Source of the DNA: Humibacter sp. RRB41
Lineage (GTDB): Bacteria > Actinomycetota > Actinomycetes > Actinomycetales > Microbacteriaceae
Direction: 5' to 3'
Assembly (NCBI RefSeq): GCF_022761015.1
Contig: NZ_JAKWJQ010000005.1
Location: 1-64,000 of the forward strand
DNA: 64,000 nt
The position numbers and the translations under genes were made by a program. Position 1 is the first letter of the stretch. The number at the start of each line of letters is the position of its first letter. The notes under the pieces were generated by a model. That model had not been told where the DNA came from and did no database searches. It was given only the letters and a program-made list of their open reading frames with translations. Below are positions 1 to 7,633 of this stretch, one piece after another.

Positions 1-49
1 ACTTTAAGCACAGCGACACGGTTCTTCGACACCCGCCAGCCTGTCGCAT

Positions 50-96
50 ATGTCGCGACTCACCTGTCACGTATCACCTGTCACCTATGTCGCGAC
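50..96. repeat. nested direct repeats near left edge
   Basis: The 10-mer ATGTCGCGAC occurs at 50-59 and again at 87-96, and between these copies ACCTGTCAC occurs at 62-70 and 76-84. GTCGCGAC is itself palindromic. No gene covers this stretch. It could be a regulatory site for a gene beyond the left edge or a small repetitive element; the sequence alone does not decide. Confidence 0.5.
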
Positions 97-121
97 CCCC
101 GGCACCTCACTCGCCACAACC

Positions 122-170
122 GCCGAGAGGCCCGGAATCACGCGGAAGTAGCGTGTCTGGGCCCCTCGGC
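122..170. terminator. long stem-loop, possible terminator
   Basis: GCCGAGAGGCCC (122-133) pairs with GGGCCCCTCGGC (159-170) with one mismatch, and an inner stem CACGC/GCGTG (139-143 with 151-155) extends it. There is no U-run, so it may end transcription from a gene left of the window or only be a structured repeat. Confidence 0.4.
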
Positions 171-241
171 ATTTCAATGCTCGACGGGTTCGGCGAAGTC
201 TCGCGTGTGCAGCGTGCAGGCCGCCGCAACGCATCAGCCCG

Positions 242-442
242 CTAGAGCCGACTGCGCTGCTCTGCGCGGTCCAACGCGAGCGCGCCCAGACCTGCGGCGA
301 CGATGACGAGGCCGACGACGATGGTCGCGGCCCCGTTGAAGAAGGCGAGCACGAACCCGGCGATGGCGACGATGACGCCGATCACGAGCCCTGCGACGCC
401 GATCACCCACATGGGGCTGGTGTCCTTCGGCTGGCGACTCAC
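242..442 (-). CDS. small two-helix membrane protein
   Basis: Unrecognised 66-residue protein. After a short hydrophilic start (SRQPKDTSP) it has two hydrophobic segments at about residues 11-33 and 38-55 and a charged tail (DRAEQRSR). This is the usual layout of tiny integral membrane proteins in this family of bacteria. The start is GTG at 440-442. It stands alone, followed downstream by the 122-170 hairpin. No function can be assigned. Codon use is normal, which favours a real gene over a chance frame. Confidence 0.55.
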   Translation of the reverse strand: MSRQPKDTSPMWVIGVAGLVIGVIVAIAGFVLAFFNGAATIVVGLVIVAAGLGALALDRAEQRSRL

Positions 443-613
443 GCAGCCGATCGTACCGCCGGCGCCTATGGGTGGGCGTTCTCGAGCATTCGGGCGGTAG
501 CTGTCCCATAGCCGTGGCAGGCAGCAGGATGCTCGCCCCCGCTCAGGAGCGGGACGCCAGGGCCGGTTCGGCTTTCGCTATCCCGCCCCAGCGCCTCGCC
601 AATCGGTGAAGAC
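443..613. other. intergenic, no gene seen
   Basis: Between the small membrane protein start and the esterase remnant I see no supported gene. The frames that are open here have arginine-rich, low-quality translations typical of antisense GC-rich DNA. The interval 809-980 between the two remnants is likewise without a supportable gene. Confidence 0.5.
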
Positions 614-808
614 CTACCACCCAGTGGTCAGGGCAACGGTCGCCCAGAACCCGCAATGGTGGGCGGCCGCGAAGTCCGTCTTCACGTGCGGTGTCGGTGC
701 GACCAGCGAGAGCATCGTGTGGTGCAGGATGTCGAACTTCGGCCAGTGCTGAGCCGCGGTGGCGGGAGCTCCGACGGCCGCGAACTGCGTCCACGAGCCA
801 CGCATGGT
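614..808 (-). pseudogene. C-terminal remnant of a type-B carboxylesterase/lipase
   Basis: The reading frame that ends at 614 gives GSWTQFAAVGAP, then HWPKFD, then KTDFAAAHHCGFW. A tryptophan followed by FA..G.P, then WP.[YF], then a final DFA..HHC.FW is how many actinobacterial para-nitrobenzyl-esterase-like carboxylesterases end. The catalytic serine, glutamate and histidine domains are absent: upstream of about 808 the frame is arginine-rich noise. I read it as the surviving tail of a decayed gene. Family assignment rests on a short match and is moderately sure. Confidence 0.5.
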
Positions 809-980
809 GCGTGAATTCGATCGAGCGGATGCGCCATCTGCCGCCGTGCCCTTCGTAGGTCTGTTGCGCATACCCGCGTCTTCAACGACGCGTAGCGGCA
901 GAGGCGTGCCTGCAGCCCGTGGAGGCTTTCGACGATGACGAGCCTTTCCAGGTCGCGCGCGTCGTCGGCGTCGCCGGGAG

Positions 981-1125
981 TCACTCCCGCAGTTGCTGGC
1001 CGGCGGCCTCGCGCACGATGTACTCCGCGTACCAATCCGGCCAGTTCTCGTCTTCGTGACCGATGCTCTTCTCGTGCTCACCGTGCGCGACGGCGGCCCG
1101 GCGCAGTGGCGCCGCGCATCGCTCT
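981..1125 (-). pseudogene. C-terminal remnant of a VOC/glyoxalase-type protein
   Basis: A frame ending in TGA at 981-983 reads RRAAVAHGEHEKSIG, then EDENWPDWYAEYIVREAAG and LRE. The pattern AHGEHE....DE.WPDWYA.Y...E.AG is the characteristic tail of a group of actinobacterial VOC-family proteins annotated as glyoxalases. No matching N-terminal domain or start codon precedes it within the 1125-1155 gap before the divergent MgtC gene, so this is a truncated remnant. Together with the esterase tail beside it, it marks 500-1140 as a graveyard of deleted genes. Confidence 0.5.
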
Positions 1126-1155
1126 CCGCGGCCACACGTCTAGCCTGGATCAGTC

Positions 1156-1872
1156 ATGGTTCATCTCGTGGTCGATTCCGTTCCACCGTTCGAAGGTCAG
1201 GGCTGCCTCCAGCTGGGAGAGCTGGCTCTCGCGTTCGTGCTGAGTTCACTGATCGGACTCGAACGTCAGCTGCGTGGAAAGAGCGCCGGCCTCCGCACGC
1301 AGGCGATCGTCGGCACGGCATCCGCTCTTTTCCTGCTGGTGAGCAAGTACGGGTTCACTGACGTGCTTTCCGATCACGTCGTGCTCGACCCGTCGCGCGT
1401 GGCCGCGCAGATCGTCACCGGAATCGGATTCCTCGGTGCGGGCCTCATTCTCACCAGAAGAGGCACGGTGCGCGGGCTGACGACCGCGGCATCCGTGTGG
1501 GAGACCGCTGCGATCGGCATGGCAGCGGGCGCCGGGCTCTGGTTGCTCGCCCTCGCGGTCACCGCACTGCACTTCGTCGTCGTGTACGGATTCACCGCGA
1601 TCACCCGACACCTGCCAGGCGGACGGGAGGCCGAGTTGGAGGTCGAGGTCGTCTACCAGGATGGCAAGGGCCTGTTGCGCGACGTGCTGGGCGCGATCAC
1701 GACCAGTGGCTGGGTGGTGAGTCGCACCGAACCTCACCAGGCCGAAGGGGGATCGGTGACGGTTCTTCTCGAGCTGAACGGACCGGAGAAGACCGACACG
1801 CTTCTCAGCGCATTGAACGCCATCGACGGCGTCCACAGCATTCAAGTGCTGGCGGAGAACGACCTCGAGTAG
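1156..1872 (+). CDS. MgtC/SapB family membrane protein
   Basis: 238 residues. The N-terminal two thirds hold MgtC-family helices with the family hallmarks SSLIGLERQLRGKSAGLRTQ (about 29-48), GIGFLGAGLIL (about 93-103) and TTAASVWETAAIGMAAG (about 112-128). The last 75 residues form a soluble ACT-like domain with an EVEVVYQDGKG strand, as in full-length MgtC/SapB proteins. MgtC proteins modulate the F1Fo ATPase and survival at low magnesium in pathogens; in soil actinobacteria the role is unknown. A TAGCCT -10 box lies nine bases before the ATG, suggesting a near-leaderless transcript. It stands alone. The neighbour downstream is a separate unit. Confidence 0.88.
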   Translation: MVHLVVDSVPPFEGQGCLQLGELALAFVLSSLIGLERQLRGKSAGLRTQAIVGTASALFLLVSKYGFTDVLSDHVVLDPSRVAAQIVTGIGFLGAGLILTRRGTVRGLTTAASVWETAAIGMAAGAGLWLLALAVTALHFVVVYGFTAITRHLPGGREAELEVEVVYQDGKGLLRDVLGAITTSGWVVSRTEPHQAEGGSVTVLLELNGPEKTDTLLSALNAIDGVHSIQVLAENDLE

Positions 1873-1967
1873 TCCGCAACTCTCGTCCTCTTGCACCCTT
1901 CGGTACATGCGGCGGAGCGCCGGCCATCTCTACCTTCGTAGTGAGGGCACCGATCGGGAGGGCGCAC

Positions 1968-2150
1968 ATGTCTGAGGACACCACACCGAACACGACAGCG
2001 GCACCGCAGACCGCTGCCGAACCGGCCATCCGCTTCGGCTACGCGAGCGCTCCGCTGCTGCCGGCCACGATCTCGGTCGACCTCACGGCTCTCGCCGAGG
2101 CTGCGCTCGCACGTTCCAGGGGCGGCGCGTCGACGAGCGGTGCTGCGTGA
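1968..2150 (+). CDS. short hypothetical protein ahead of a sensor kinase
   Basis: A 60-residue protein with a good ribosome site (GGGAGG at 1956-1961) and an ATG at 1968. Its first 20 residues are a hydrophilic Thr/Pro/Ala run, followed by RFGYASAPLLPATISVDL and a short helix. Its TGA overlaps the GTG of the histidine kinase (GTGA), so the two are probably translated together. The start of a mostly disordered peptide in front of a two-component system could make it a ligand or accessory protein, but that is guesswork; no known family is recognised. Confidence 0.5.
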   Translation: MSEDTTPNTTAAPQTAAEPAIRFGYASAPLLPATISVDLTALAEAALARSRGGASTSGAA

Positions 2151-3253
2151 GCTGGAGCCCTCGCATCGAATCCGCAGATGCTAGTCTCCGCGGAGTGAAC
2201 GGCAGCACTCTGACGGATGTCCGCGCAGGCATCATGCGCAGCGTGCGAGACGCGCTTCACGAGCACGGCAGTCGCCTCAGCGAGGGCGGCACGTTGGATC
2301 CCGCATTCGAGCGACAGGCGATCGCCATCCTGGCAGAGGCGACGGCCTCGATCGCCGATGGAAGCGGCGAGCATCTGCCGCCGACCACCGCCGATCTACT
2401 GGAGCCGCGACATCTCGAAGCGCTCGGCCGGCTGCGCGCCGGACAGGACAGCCATCCCGCCGAGAGTCTTCTCGCGGCCGAGGTGCTGTTCGATCAGGCG
2501 ATCGAGCCACTGGCATCCTGGGCGGAGCTGCTCCAGCCACCCGTTCGTGCGGTGCGCGTCGCGAGGATCCTGCACCACGCCGTGTTCCGCCGCTTCCCAC
2601 CCGGCGCCGTCGCCTACACGCAGGCCATGCGCGAGCGACTCTCCACCGCCCATCAGGAGAGCCGCTTTCGGCTCTCGCGTGATCTGCACGACCGGGTGGC
2701 GCACGGCATCGCGGCGGGCATCCAGCGCATCGAACTCAGCTCGCTGAACGACGGCGAGGATGCCTCCGACCTCTCGGCCGCAGCGCACACGTTGCGCCAG
2801 ACCCTGATGGACGTGCAGAACATGGCACTCGATCTTCGACAGCTCGTCGGCTCCCGCACCCTCGAGAAGGCGATCTCCGACTACGCGGCGGAGACGTCGA
2901 CCATGCCGCCTCGCGTCGTGGTCTCCTCCGCCGGACCCTCGAGACCGCTGACGGCGTCGACCGCCGAAGAAGTCTTCATGATCGTGCTCGAAGCGATCCG
3001 CAATGCACGCACCCACGCGGTCGGCGCGACGATGGTGTCGGTGGGCATCGACTGGCGCCGACGCACCCTGGCGGTCACGATCGCGGACAACGGCCCTGGC
3101 TTCAGCCACGACGATGTCACGACCGGATCGATCGGACTGCTCGACATGCGCGAACGCGCCGACTCGATCGGCGGACGCCTGAGCATCGCCACCTCGGCCG
3201 GTCCCGGCACAGTGGTGCGGCTCACGATCCCGCTCACGGATGCCGACACATGA
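2147..3253 (+). CDS. NarL-type sensor histidine kinase, cytosolic
   Basis: 368 residues without membrane segments. The dimerisation/phosphoacceptor motif of the HisKA_3 family is seen as RLSRDLHDRVAHGIAAGIQ, with the acceptor histidine at residue 181. The HATPase domain follows: the N-box is EAIRNARTHA (about 284-293) and the G1 box is IADNGPGF, with a later GLLDMRERADSIGG. The first 150 residues are helical and of unrecognised type, so the input domain is unknown. The stop overlaps the response regulator start by ATGA. The pair is a complete two-component system sensing a cytoplasmic or partner-relayed signal. Confidence 0.9.
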   Translation: MSWSPRIESADASLRGVNGSTLTDVRAGIMRSVRDALHEHGSRLSEGGTLDPAFERQAIAILAEATASIADGSGEHLPPTTADLLEPRHLEALGRLRAGQDSHPAESLLAAEVLFDQAIEPLASWAELLQPPVRAVRVARILHHAVFRRFPPGAVAYTQAMRERLSTAHQESRFRLSRDLHDRVAHGIAAGIQRIELSSLNDGEDASDLSAAAHTLRQTLMDVQNMALDLRQLVGSRTLEKAISDYAAETSTMPPRVVVSSAGPSRPLTASTAEEVFMIVLEAIRNARTHAVGATMVSVGIDWRRRTLAVTIADNGPGFSHDDVTTGSIGLLDMRERADSIGGRLSIATSAGPGTVVRLTIPLTDADT

Positions 3254-3876
3254 CCGGCCGCATCGACGTCGGCATCGCCGACGACCACGACCTCTTCCGT
3301 GAGGGCCTCGTCGCGCTGCTCGGGCGCGACTCCCGCCTGCGCGTCGTCGGACAGGCATCCGACAGCCACGGCGCACTCGAGCTCGTGCGGGCGCGGCATC
3401 CGCTCGTGCTCCTGCTCGACGTGAGCATGCCAGGCGATCCCGCACGCATGACGATCGCCAGGGTCAAGCGCATGCAGCCCGACCTGCGGGTGGTGGTGCT
3501 GACCATGCATCAGGATGTCCGCCTGCAGTCTGAACTGCTCGCCGCCGGCGCCTCCGCATACCTGACGAAGACCGCGCCGAGCAGCGACGTGGTCGCGGCG
3601 ATCCTGCACGCGGCGACCACCGACTCGCCTCAGATCCCGCCCGGCGCGGAGGAGGGGCACAGCGACCTGTTGTCCGAGCGCGAGTACGCGGTGCTGCGTC
3701 TGATCGCCCAGGCGTACTCGAACAAGGAGATCGGCGCAGAGCTGAGCATCGCAGAGGGCACGGTGAAGCGGCACGCGAACAACATCAACATCAAGCTCGG
3801 AGCGACCTCGCGCATCGACGCGGTGCGCAAGGCGACCAGGCTCGGCATCCTCCCCTCGCAGGCGACGCTCGGTTGA
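3250..3876 (+). CDS. NarL/LuxR-family response regulator
   Basis: 208 residues. The receiver domain carries the acidic pair D11-D12, the phosphoacceptor D57 in LLLDVSMPG, a threonine in VVVLTMHQD and the lysine in YLTKTAP. A LuxR-type helix-turn-helix follows (SEREYAVLRLIAQAYSNKEI, then AEGTVKRHANNINIKLG). It overlaps the kinase gene by four bases and is its evident partner. Target genes are not visible; the upstream short gene is in the same transcript. Confidence 0.92.
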   Translation: MTGRIDVGIADDHDLFREGLVALLGRDSRLRVVGQASDSHGALELVRARHPLVLLLDVSMPGDPARMTIARVKRMQPDLRVVVLTMHQDVRLQSELLAAGASAYLTKTAPSSDVVAAILHAATTDSPQIPPGAEEGHSDLLSEREYAVLRLIAQAYSNKEIGAELSIAEGTVKRHANNINIKLGATSRIDAVRKATRLGILPSQATLG

Positions 3877-3939
3877 TTGCACGGCGCGGTGGGCCCGGTG
3901 CGGGGCACCGCCTAGGCTCGCTGTGAATGAGGAGGCGCA

Positions 3940-4248
3940 GTGGCCGACGAGCAGGGCGACGTACCCACCCAGATCAACTTCGAGATCCCGCCGGAAGTGG
4001 AAGCAGGTGGGTTCGCCGACTTCGCCAGCATCTGGCATACCGACAACGTGTTCGTGCTCGACTTCGCATCGCTTCGGGGCCCAGCCACCGAGACTCGTGA
4101 CGAGCACGGCAACGCGCAACGTGCGGTCAACGCTCGCGTCGTCACGCGCATCCGCATTCCGCCCGAGCAGGTGTTCGAGCTGGCGAAGGCGCTCACCCGT
4201 GAACTCGAGCTGTGGGAGCAGCAGACCGGCCGAACGGCCACGCCGTAG
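3940..4248 (+). CDS. DUF3467 family protein
   Basis: 102 residues, GTG start preceded by GGAGG at 3931-3935. The pattern Y/W-x-N-x-x-x-V....FDF, here HTDNVFVLDFASLRGP, followed by ARVVTRIRIPPEQVFELAKAL, is the core of the DUF3467 family, small cytosolic proteins of unknown role found across bacteria. A TAGGCT box at 3912-3917 is a possible -10. It is a single-gene unit convergent with the DUF805 gene. Confidence 0.75.
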   Translation: MADEQGDVPTQINFEIPPEVEAGGFADFASIWHTDNVFVLDFASLRGPATETRDEHGNAQRAVNARVVTRIRIPPEQVFELAKALTRELELWEQQTGRTATP

Positions 4249-4269
4249 CGCGGAACGTATGCGGCGGAC

Positions 4270-4752
4270 TCACACCCGGTCGAACCGTTTGCCGTAGCTC
4301 TGCCTGGGCAGCACAGCGAAGATGACGCCGATCACCACCCCGAAGAACGGGACGATGACGAGCAGCACCCACCACCCCGACAGGTTCGCGTCGTGCAGGC
4401 GGCGCACGAACACGGCAACGCTCGGCACCAGCGTCGCCACCGCGTAGACGAGGTACACGATGCCGATCACCGTGCTCGCCGGGGTGGGGCGCGGATCGGA
4501 CGGGTCCGTGATCGCGTTCACCATCTCGACAGCGATGCCGACGACGAGGAAGACGACGATGGCCAGCACGGCAGCCCACCAGAACTCGCTACGGCTCGCA
4601 CGTCCGTGGAAGACCGCGTACTTCGTGAAGAAGCGTTTGATGCCCTCCTGCGGAGTGGCACGGTAGATCGGCTTGTCAGACGGATGCCGTGACGCGGCGA
4701 TCTCCGCAGCATCCACCGCGTCTTGGTCGTAGTCGTCGGATTGGCTGGTCAC
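4270..4752 (-). CDS. DUF805 family inner-membrane protein
   Basis: 160 residues. An acidic 35-residue cytosolic head precedes the DUF805 core: KYAVFHGRASRSEFWWA, three hydrophobic helices (about 59-77, 93-110, 125-145) and the family signature RRLHDANLSGWWVLL. The tail ends at PRQSYGKRFDRV. DUF805 proteins such as YhaH are small membrane proteins without an agreed function. The family normally has about 120 residues, so the acidic head is the extra part here. Confidence 0.85.
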   Translation of the reverse strand: MTSQSDDYDQDAVDAAEIAASRHPSDKPIYRATPQEGIKRFFTKYAVFHGRASRSEFWWAAVLAIVVFLVVGIAVEMVNAITDPSDPRPTPASTVIGIVYLVYAVATLVPSVAVFVRRLHDANLSGWWVLLVIVPFFGVVIGVIFAVLPRQSYGKRFDRV

Positions 4753-4798
4753 GTACGCAATGCTGGCACAGCGAGAGTCGTGGGCGCGCTCGCATCGC

Positions 4799-5077
4799 TC
4801 AATCGATCACGCGGATGAGTTGCCATGCACCGCCGTCGGCGCATCGCACGTCGAACACCCTGGTGTCCCCGTCGTCGCTGGATCCCTGGAACCGCCACCC
4901 GCTCAACGGTGATGGCGGATGCGTGAGCGCCGGATTGAACAGCAGGTCGGCACCCGGGCCCAGGCGAGTCGGGGTGTCAGTGACGCGATAGCGGCGACCG
5001 GCCCAGAACATCCGTGTCGGCGCTCCCCCAGGGTTGACCCAGACTGCGACGATGTCGGTGGTATGAGTGATGCTCAC
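4799..5077 (-). CDS. short conserved-type hypothetical, DUF6504-like
   Basis: 92 residues. GTG at 5075-5077 is preferred because GAGGAGG sits six bases upstream; the ATG nearer to it would be too close. The sequence has a beta-rich layout, with IVAVWVNPGGAPTRMFWAGR, then YRVTD, and a final RVFDVRCADGGAWQLIRVID. A basic FxWxGRxYxV stretch and a C-terminal xWxLxRVxD are reminiscent of the DUF6504 family that accompanies actinobacterial DNA-polymerase accessory genes, but I am not certain of membership. It stands alone. Confidence 0.6.
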   Translation of the reverse strand: MSITHTTDIVAVWVNPGGAPTRMFWAGRRYRVTDTPTRLGPGADLLFNPALTHPPSPLSGWRFQGSSDDGDTRVFDVRCADGGAWQLIRVID

Positions 5078-5199
5078 GGCATGCCTCCTCGAATTGACTC
5101 GAAGAAATATTCGATGAAGGGAGCATAAGTCGGGCTTGCGCGACACGCCAAAGAGAATCCCGGGCACGGGTCGGCTACGGAGCGCCGAGGCGCACGGCC

Positions 5200-5205
5200 T
5201 AGCAT
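5200..5205 (+). promoter_or_regulatory. -10 box of a leaderless promoter
   Basis: TAGCAT ends seven bases before the ATG at 5213, which places the transcription start at or next to the start codon. No ribosome site is needed. The same geometry is seen at 17911, 21096, 34509, 39941 and 52800. Confidence 0.5.
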
Positions 5206-5212
5206 CGAAGGC

Positions 5213-6028
5213 ATGCCCGACGTGAACGCAGAGCTCCTCGACCTGGCCAGATCGATCGCGTTGGAGGCAGGCGAACTCGTGCGCTCCCGGCGTGAAGAGG
5301 GCGTCGAGGTCGCTGCAACCAAGACTGCGCCAGAGGACATCGTCACGGCTGCCGATCGCGAGTCGGAGAATCTCATCCGCGGCCGCATCGCCGCGGCACG
5401 CCCCGACGACGGGTTCTTCGGCGAGGAGAGCGAGGCGACGGCCGGCAAGAGCGGGCTGACCTGGATCGTCGACCCGATCGACGGCACAGTGAACTACCTC
5501 TACGGCATCCCCGACTACGCGGTCTCGATCGCGGTCGTCGAGGGCGACCCTGACCCGAACACGTGGCGCGCACTGGCCGCCGCCGTCGTGAAGCCCGCCA
5601 CCGGCGAGGTGTTCACCGCCAGTGCGGGCGGCGGCGCGTACCTCGGCACGTCCAGGCTGCAGGTGGCGACCGGCAAGCAGCTCTCGCTCGCCTTGGTCGG
5701 CACGGGATTCTCGTACGACTCGCGGCGACGCGGGTTGCAGGCCGAGGCCGTGAGCGGGCTGATTCCGCGAGTGAGGGACATCCGTCGCATCGGTTCGGCA
5801 GCACTCGACCTCTGCAGTGTCGCGGCCGGCCGGCTGGATGCCTACTACGAGAAGGGCCTGAAGCCCTGGGATCACGCGGGCGGCGCGTTCGTCGCCTCCG
5901 AGGCTGGTGCGAAGGTGACGGGTCTTCACGGTGTTCCCGCCAGCCGCGCCCTGACCATCGCGGCTGAACCAGGGCTCTGGGCTCAGCTCGAACCGATCCT
6001 GGACGAACTCGGCGTCGTCGACCGCTGA
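5213..6028 (+). CDS. inositol monophosphatase family phosphatase
   Basis: 271 residues, usual length for the family. Metal-binding motifs are intact: GEE at 70-72, DPIDGTVNY starting at 87, and the third-metal aspartate in KPWDHAGG (D220). Members hydrolyse inositol-1-phosphate or related sugar phosphates with Mg2+; some act on histidinol phosphate or fructose bisphosphate, and the sequence does not separate these. It is transcribed alone from a leaderless promoter. In actinobacteria inositol is needed for phosphatidylinositol and mycothiol. Confidence 0.88.
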   Translation: MPDVNAELLDLARSIALEAGELVRSRREEGVEVAATKTAPEDIVTAADRESENLIRGRIAAARPDDGFFGEESEATAGKSGLTWIVDPIDGTVNYLYGIPDYAVSIAVVEGDPDPNTWRALAAAVVKPATGEVFTASAGGGAYLGTSRLQVATGKQLSLALVGTGFSYDSRRRGLQAEAVSGLIPRVRDIRRIGSAALDLCSVAAGRLDAYYEKGLKPWDHAGGAFVASEAGAKVTGLHGVPASRALTIAAEPGLWAQLEPILDELGVVDR

Positions 6029-6092
6029 GCTCTGCTCAGGTCTACCGTTGCAATGACGGTGTCGACGGGGACCCGTCGAAGGGGGTGTTCCG

Positions 6093-6503
6093 ATGGCCGA
6101 CGCAGCGAGCGCACAAGGCGAGGGAACGAAAGAGAATCCGTGGCGCCTGAAGACGGCACCCGGGTCGTCCGACTACACGATGTACCGAGATGGCGACGAG
6201 CTGGTCTGCCAGGTCGGCTCGACGCAGTTGCGCTACCGGGGGAGCGCGATCGATGATCTCGCGGAGTGGCTGCGCTCGCAGGGCGACTGGGTTCCGCTCG
6301 GAGCAGCGGACGAACAGAAGCCGGCGGCCGACGGCACGGTCGAGGCGTGGGGACGGTCGGAGGCCAATCCGGTCGGCGGATGGTACGGACTGCGCAAGGG
6401 CTACCGGGGTCGATTCGGCATGTACCTGCCGCCGCTGCTGGAGCGGCTGGGACTGGTCGAATTGACGCACGACGCGCGCAACAATCGCGTTCGCGCGTTG
6501 TAG
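6093..6503 (+). CDS. conserved actinobacterial hypothetical protein
   Basis: 136 residues with an ATG at 6093. A middle section (DDLAEWLRSQGDWVPLGAADE) and a C-terminal section (GGWYGLRKGYRGRFGMYLPP, then LERLGLVE and HDARNNRVRAL) are very regular and look like a whole globular domain. I recognise the type as a widespread actinobacterial protein of unknown function (possibly the one catalogued as DUF6855), but cannot confirm. It ends 11 bases from the convergent LacI gene. Confidence 0.65.
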   Translation: MADAASAQGEGTKENPWRLKTAPGSSDYTMYRDGDELVCQVGSTQLRYRGSAIDDLAEWLRSQGDWVPLGAADEQKPAADGTVEAWGRSEANPVGGWYGLRKGYRGRFGMYLPPLLERLGLVELTHDARNNRVRAL

Positions 6504-6514
6504 CTCCCGTGGTC

Positions 6515-7558
6515 TCAGAACACGCTTGACGGTCGGGCGTCCGCTTCGGCCGGACGCGCCGTGCTTGATCGCACGATCAGCTGGAACGGCAGCTCGGTGT
6601 CGAGCGCGGCGGGCGCACCCGCATCCGGCATCAGCTCGCCCATGAGCACATCCACCGCAAGTTCGCCCTGCTGACGTGGGAACTGCGCGACTGTCGTGAG
6701 GCCGAAGAACTCGGCGAGCTCGTGGTCGTCGATGCCGACGATCGACACGTCACGGGGAACGCTCAGGCCGAGGTCGCGGGCGGCGAGCAGGCATCCGATC
6801 GCCATCTCGTCGGATGCCGCGAAGATCGCGGTCGGGCGGTCGTACGGCCGACCCAACAGCTGCTTGCCCGCCGCGTAACCACCGTTGATGGTGAAATCGG
6901 CCGGCTGGTAGAGATCGTCCCTGATCGGCAGGTTCGCCTCATGCATCGCCCGCTCGAACCCGCGGCGCCGTGTCGACCCGAGGTGGAAGTCCAGGTCGAG
7001 CTCGACTGCGCCCCCGACGTGCGCGATCTGCGTGTGGCCGAGCGAGATCAGGTGTTCGGTGGCCAGCTGCGCGACGGCGACGTCGTCGAGGGTGAGCGTG
7101 CGCACCCCGGGTATCGGGCCGCCGATGCCGACCATCGGCTTGTGGATGTCGAGCAGCCGCTTCACCTCGTCGTCGGTGAGTTCGAGCGCGACGGCGATCA
7201 CGGCATCCACTCGCTTGCGCAGCAGGAAGTGCTCGAACACGCTGCGCCGCGGCTCCTCGCCGCCGCTCAGGTTGTAGAGCGTCAGGTCGTAGCCCTTGCT
7301 CAGCAGCGCCGCCTCCGCGCCGTCGACGACGGACGAGAAGTACCAGCGCGACAGGAACGGCACGACCACCCCGACGTTGCGGGTACGGCCGGATGCCAGG
7401 CTCGACGCGTTCGACGACACGACATAGCCGAGTTCGGCTGCCGCGGCCTGTACGCGCTCGCGCGTGGTGGGGGAGACGTGGCCGTTGCCGCTCAGCGCAC
7501 GCGAGACGGTCGCGGTCGAGACGCCGGCGAGCCGGGCGACCTCTTCGATGCCTGCCAT
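6515..7558 (-). CDS. LacI-family repressor, likely for alpha-glucoside genes
   Basis: 347 residues. An N-terminal helix-turn-helix (EEVARLAGVSTATVSRALSG) and hinge helix (SSNASSLASGRTRNVG) are followed by a periplasmic-binding-protein-type sensor domain. It lies just downstream of and on the same strand as the GH13 alpha-glucosidase, with 75 bases between them. Three palindromes of LacI type (9486, 9583, 9603) lie between the glucosidase and the importer genes. By context it is the repressor of this alpha-glucoside/maltose module. Ligand not shown by sequence. Confidence 0.88.
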   Translation of the reverse strand: MAGIEEVARLAGVSTATVSRALSGNGHVSPTTRERVQAAAAELGYVVSSNASSLASGRTRNVGVVVPFLSRWYFSSVVDGAEAALLSKGYDLTLYNLSGGEEPRRSVFEHFLLRKRVDAVIAVALELTDDEVKRLLDIHKPMVGIGGPIPGVRTLTLDDVAVAQLATEHLISLGHTQIAHVGGAVELDLDFHLGSTRRRGFERAMHEANLPIRDDLYQPADFTINGGYAAGKQLLGRPYDRPTAIFAASDEMAIGCLLAARDLGLSVPRDVSIVGIDDHELAEFFGLTTVAQFPRQQGELAVDVLMGELMPDAGAPAALDTELPFQLIVRSSTARPAEADARPSSVF

Positions 7559-7633
7559 CGCCTCACCTGCGTCCGTGCCGGGACGTGTGCCGGCGCACTC
7601 CTGCCGTCATCGTACCGGCGAGTCGAGCACGAC

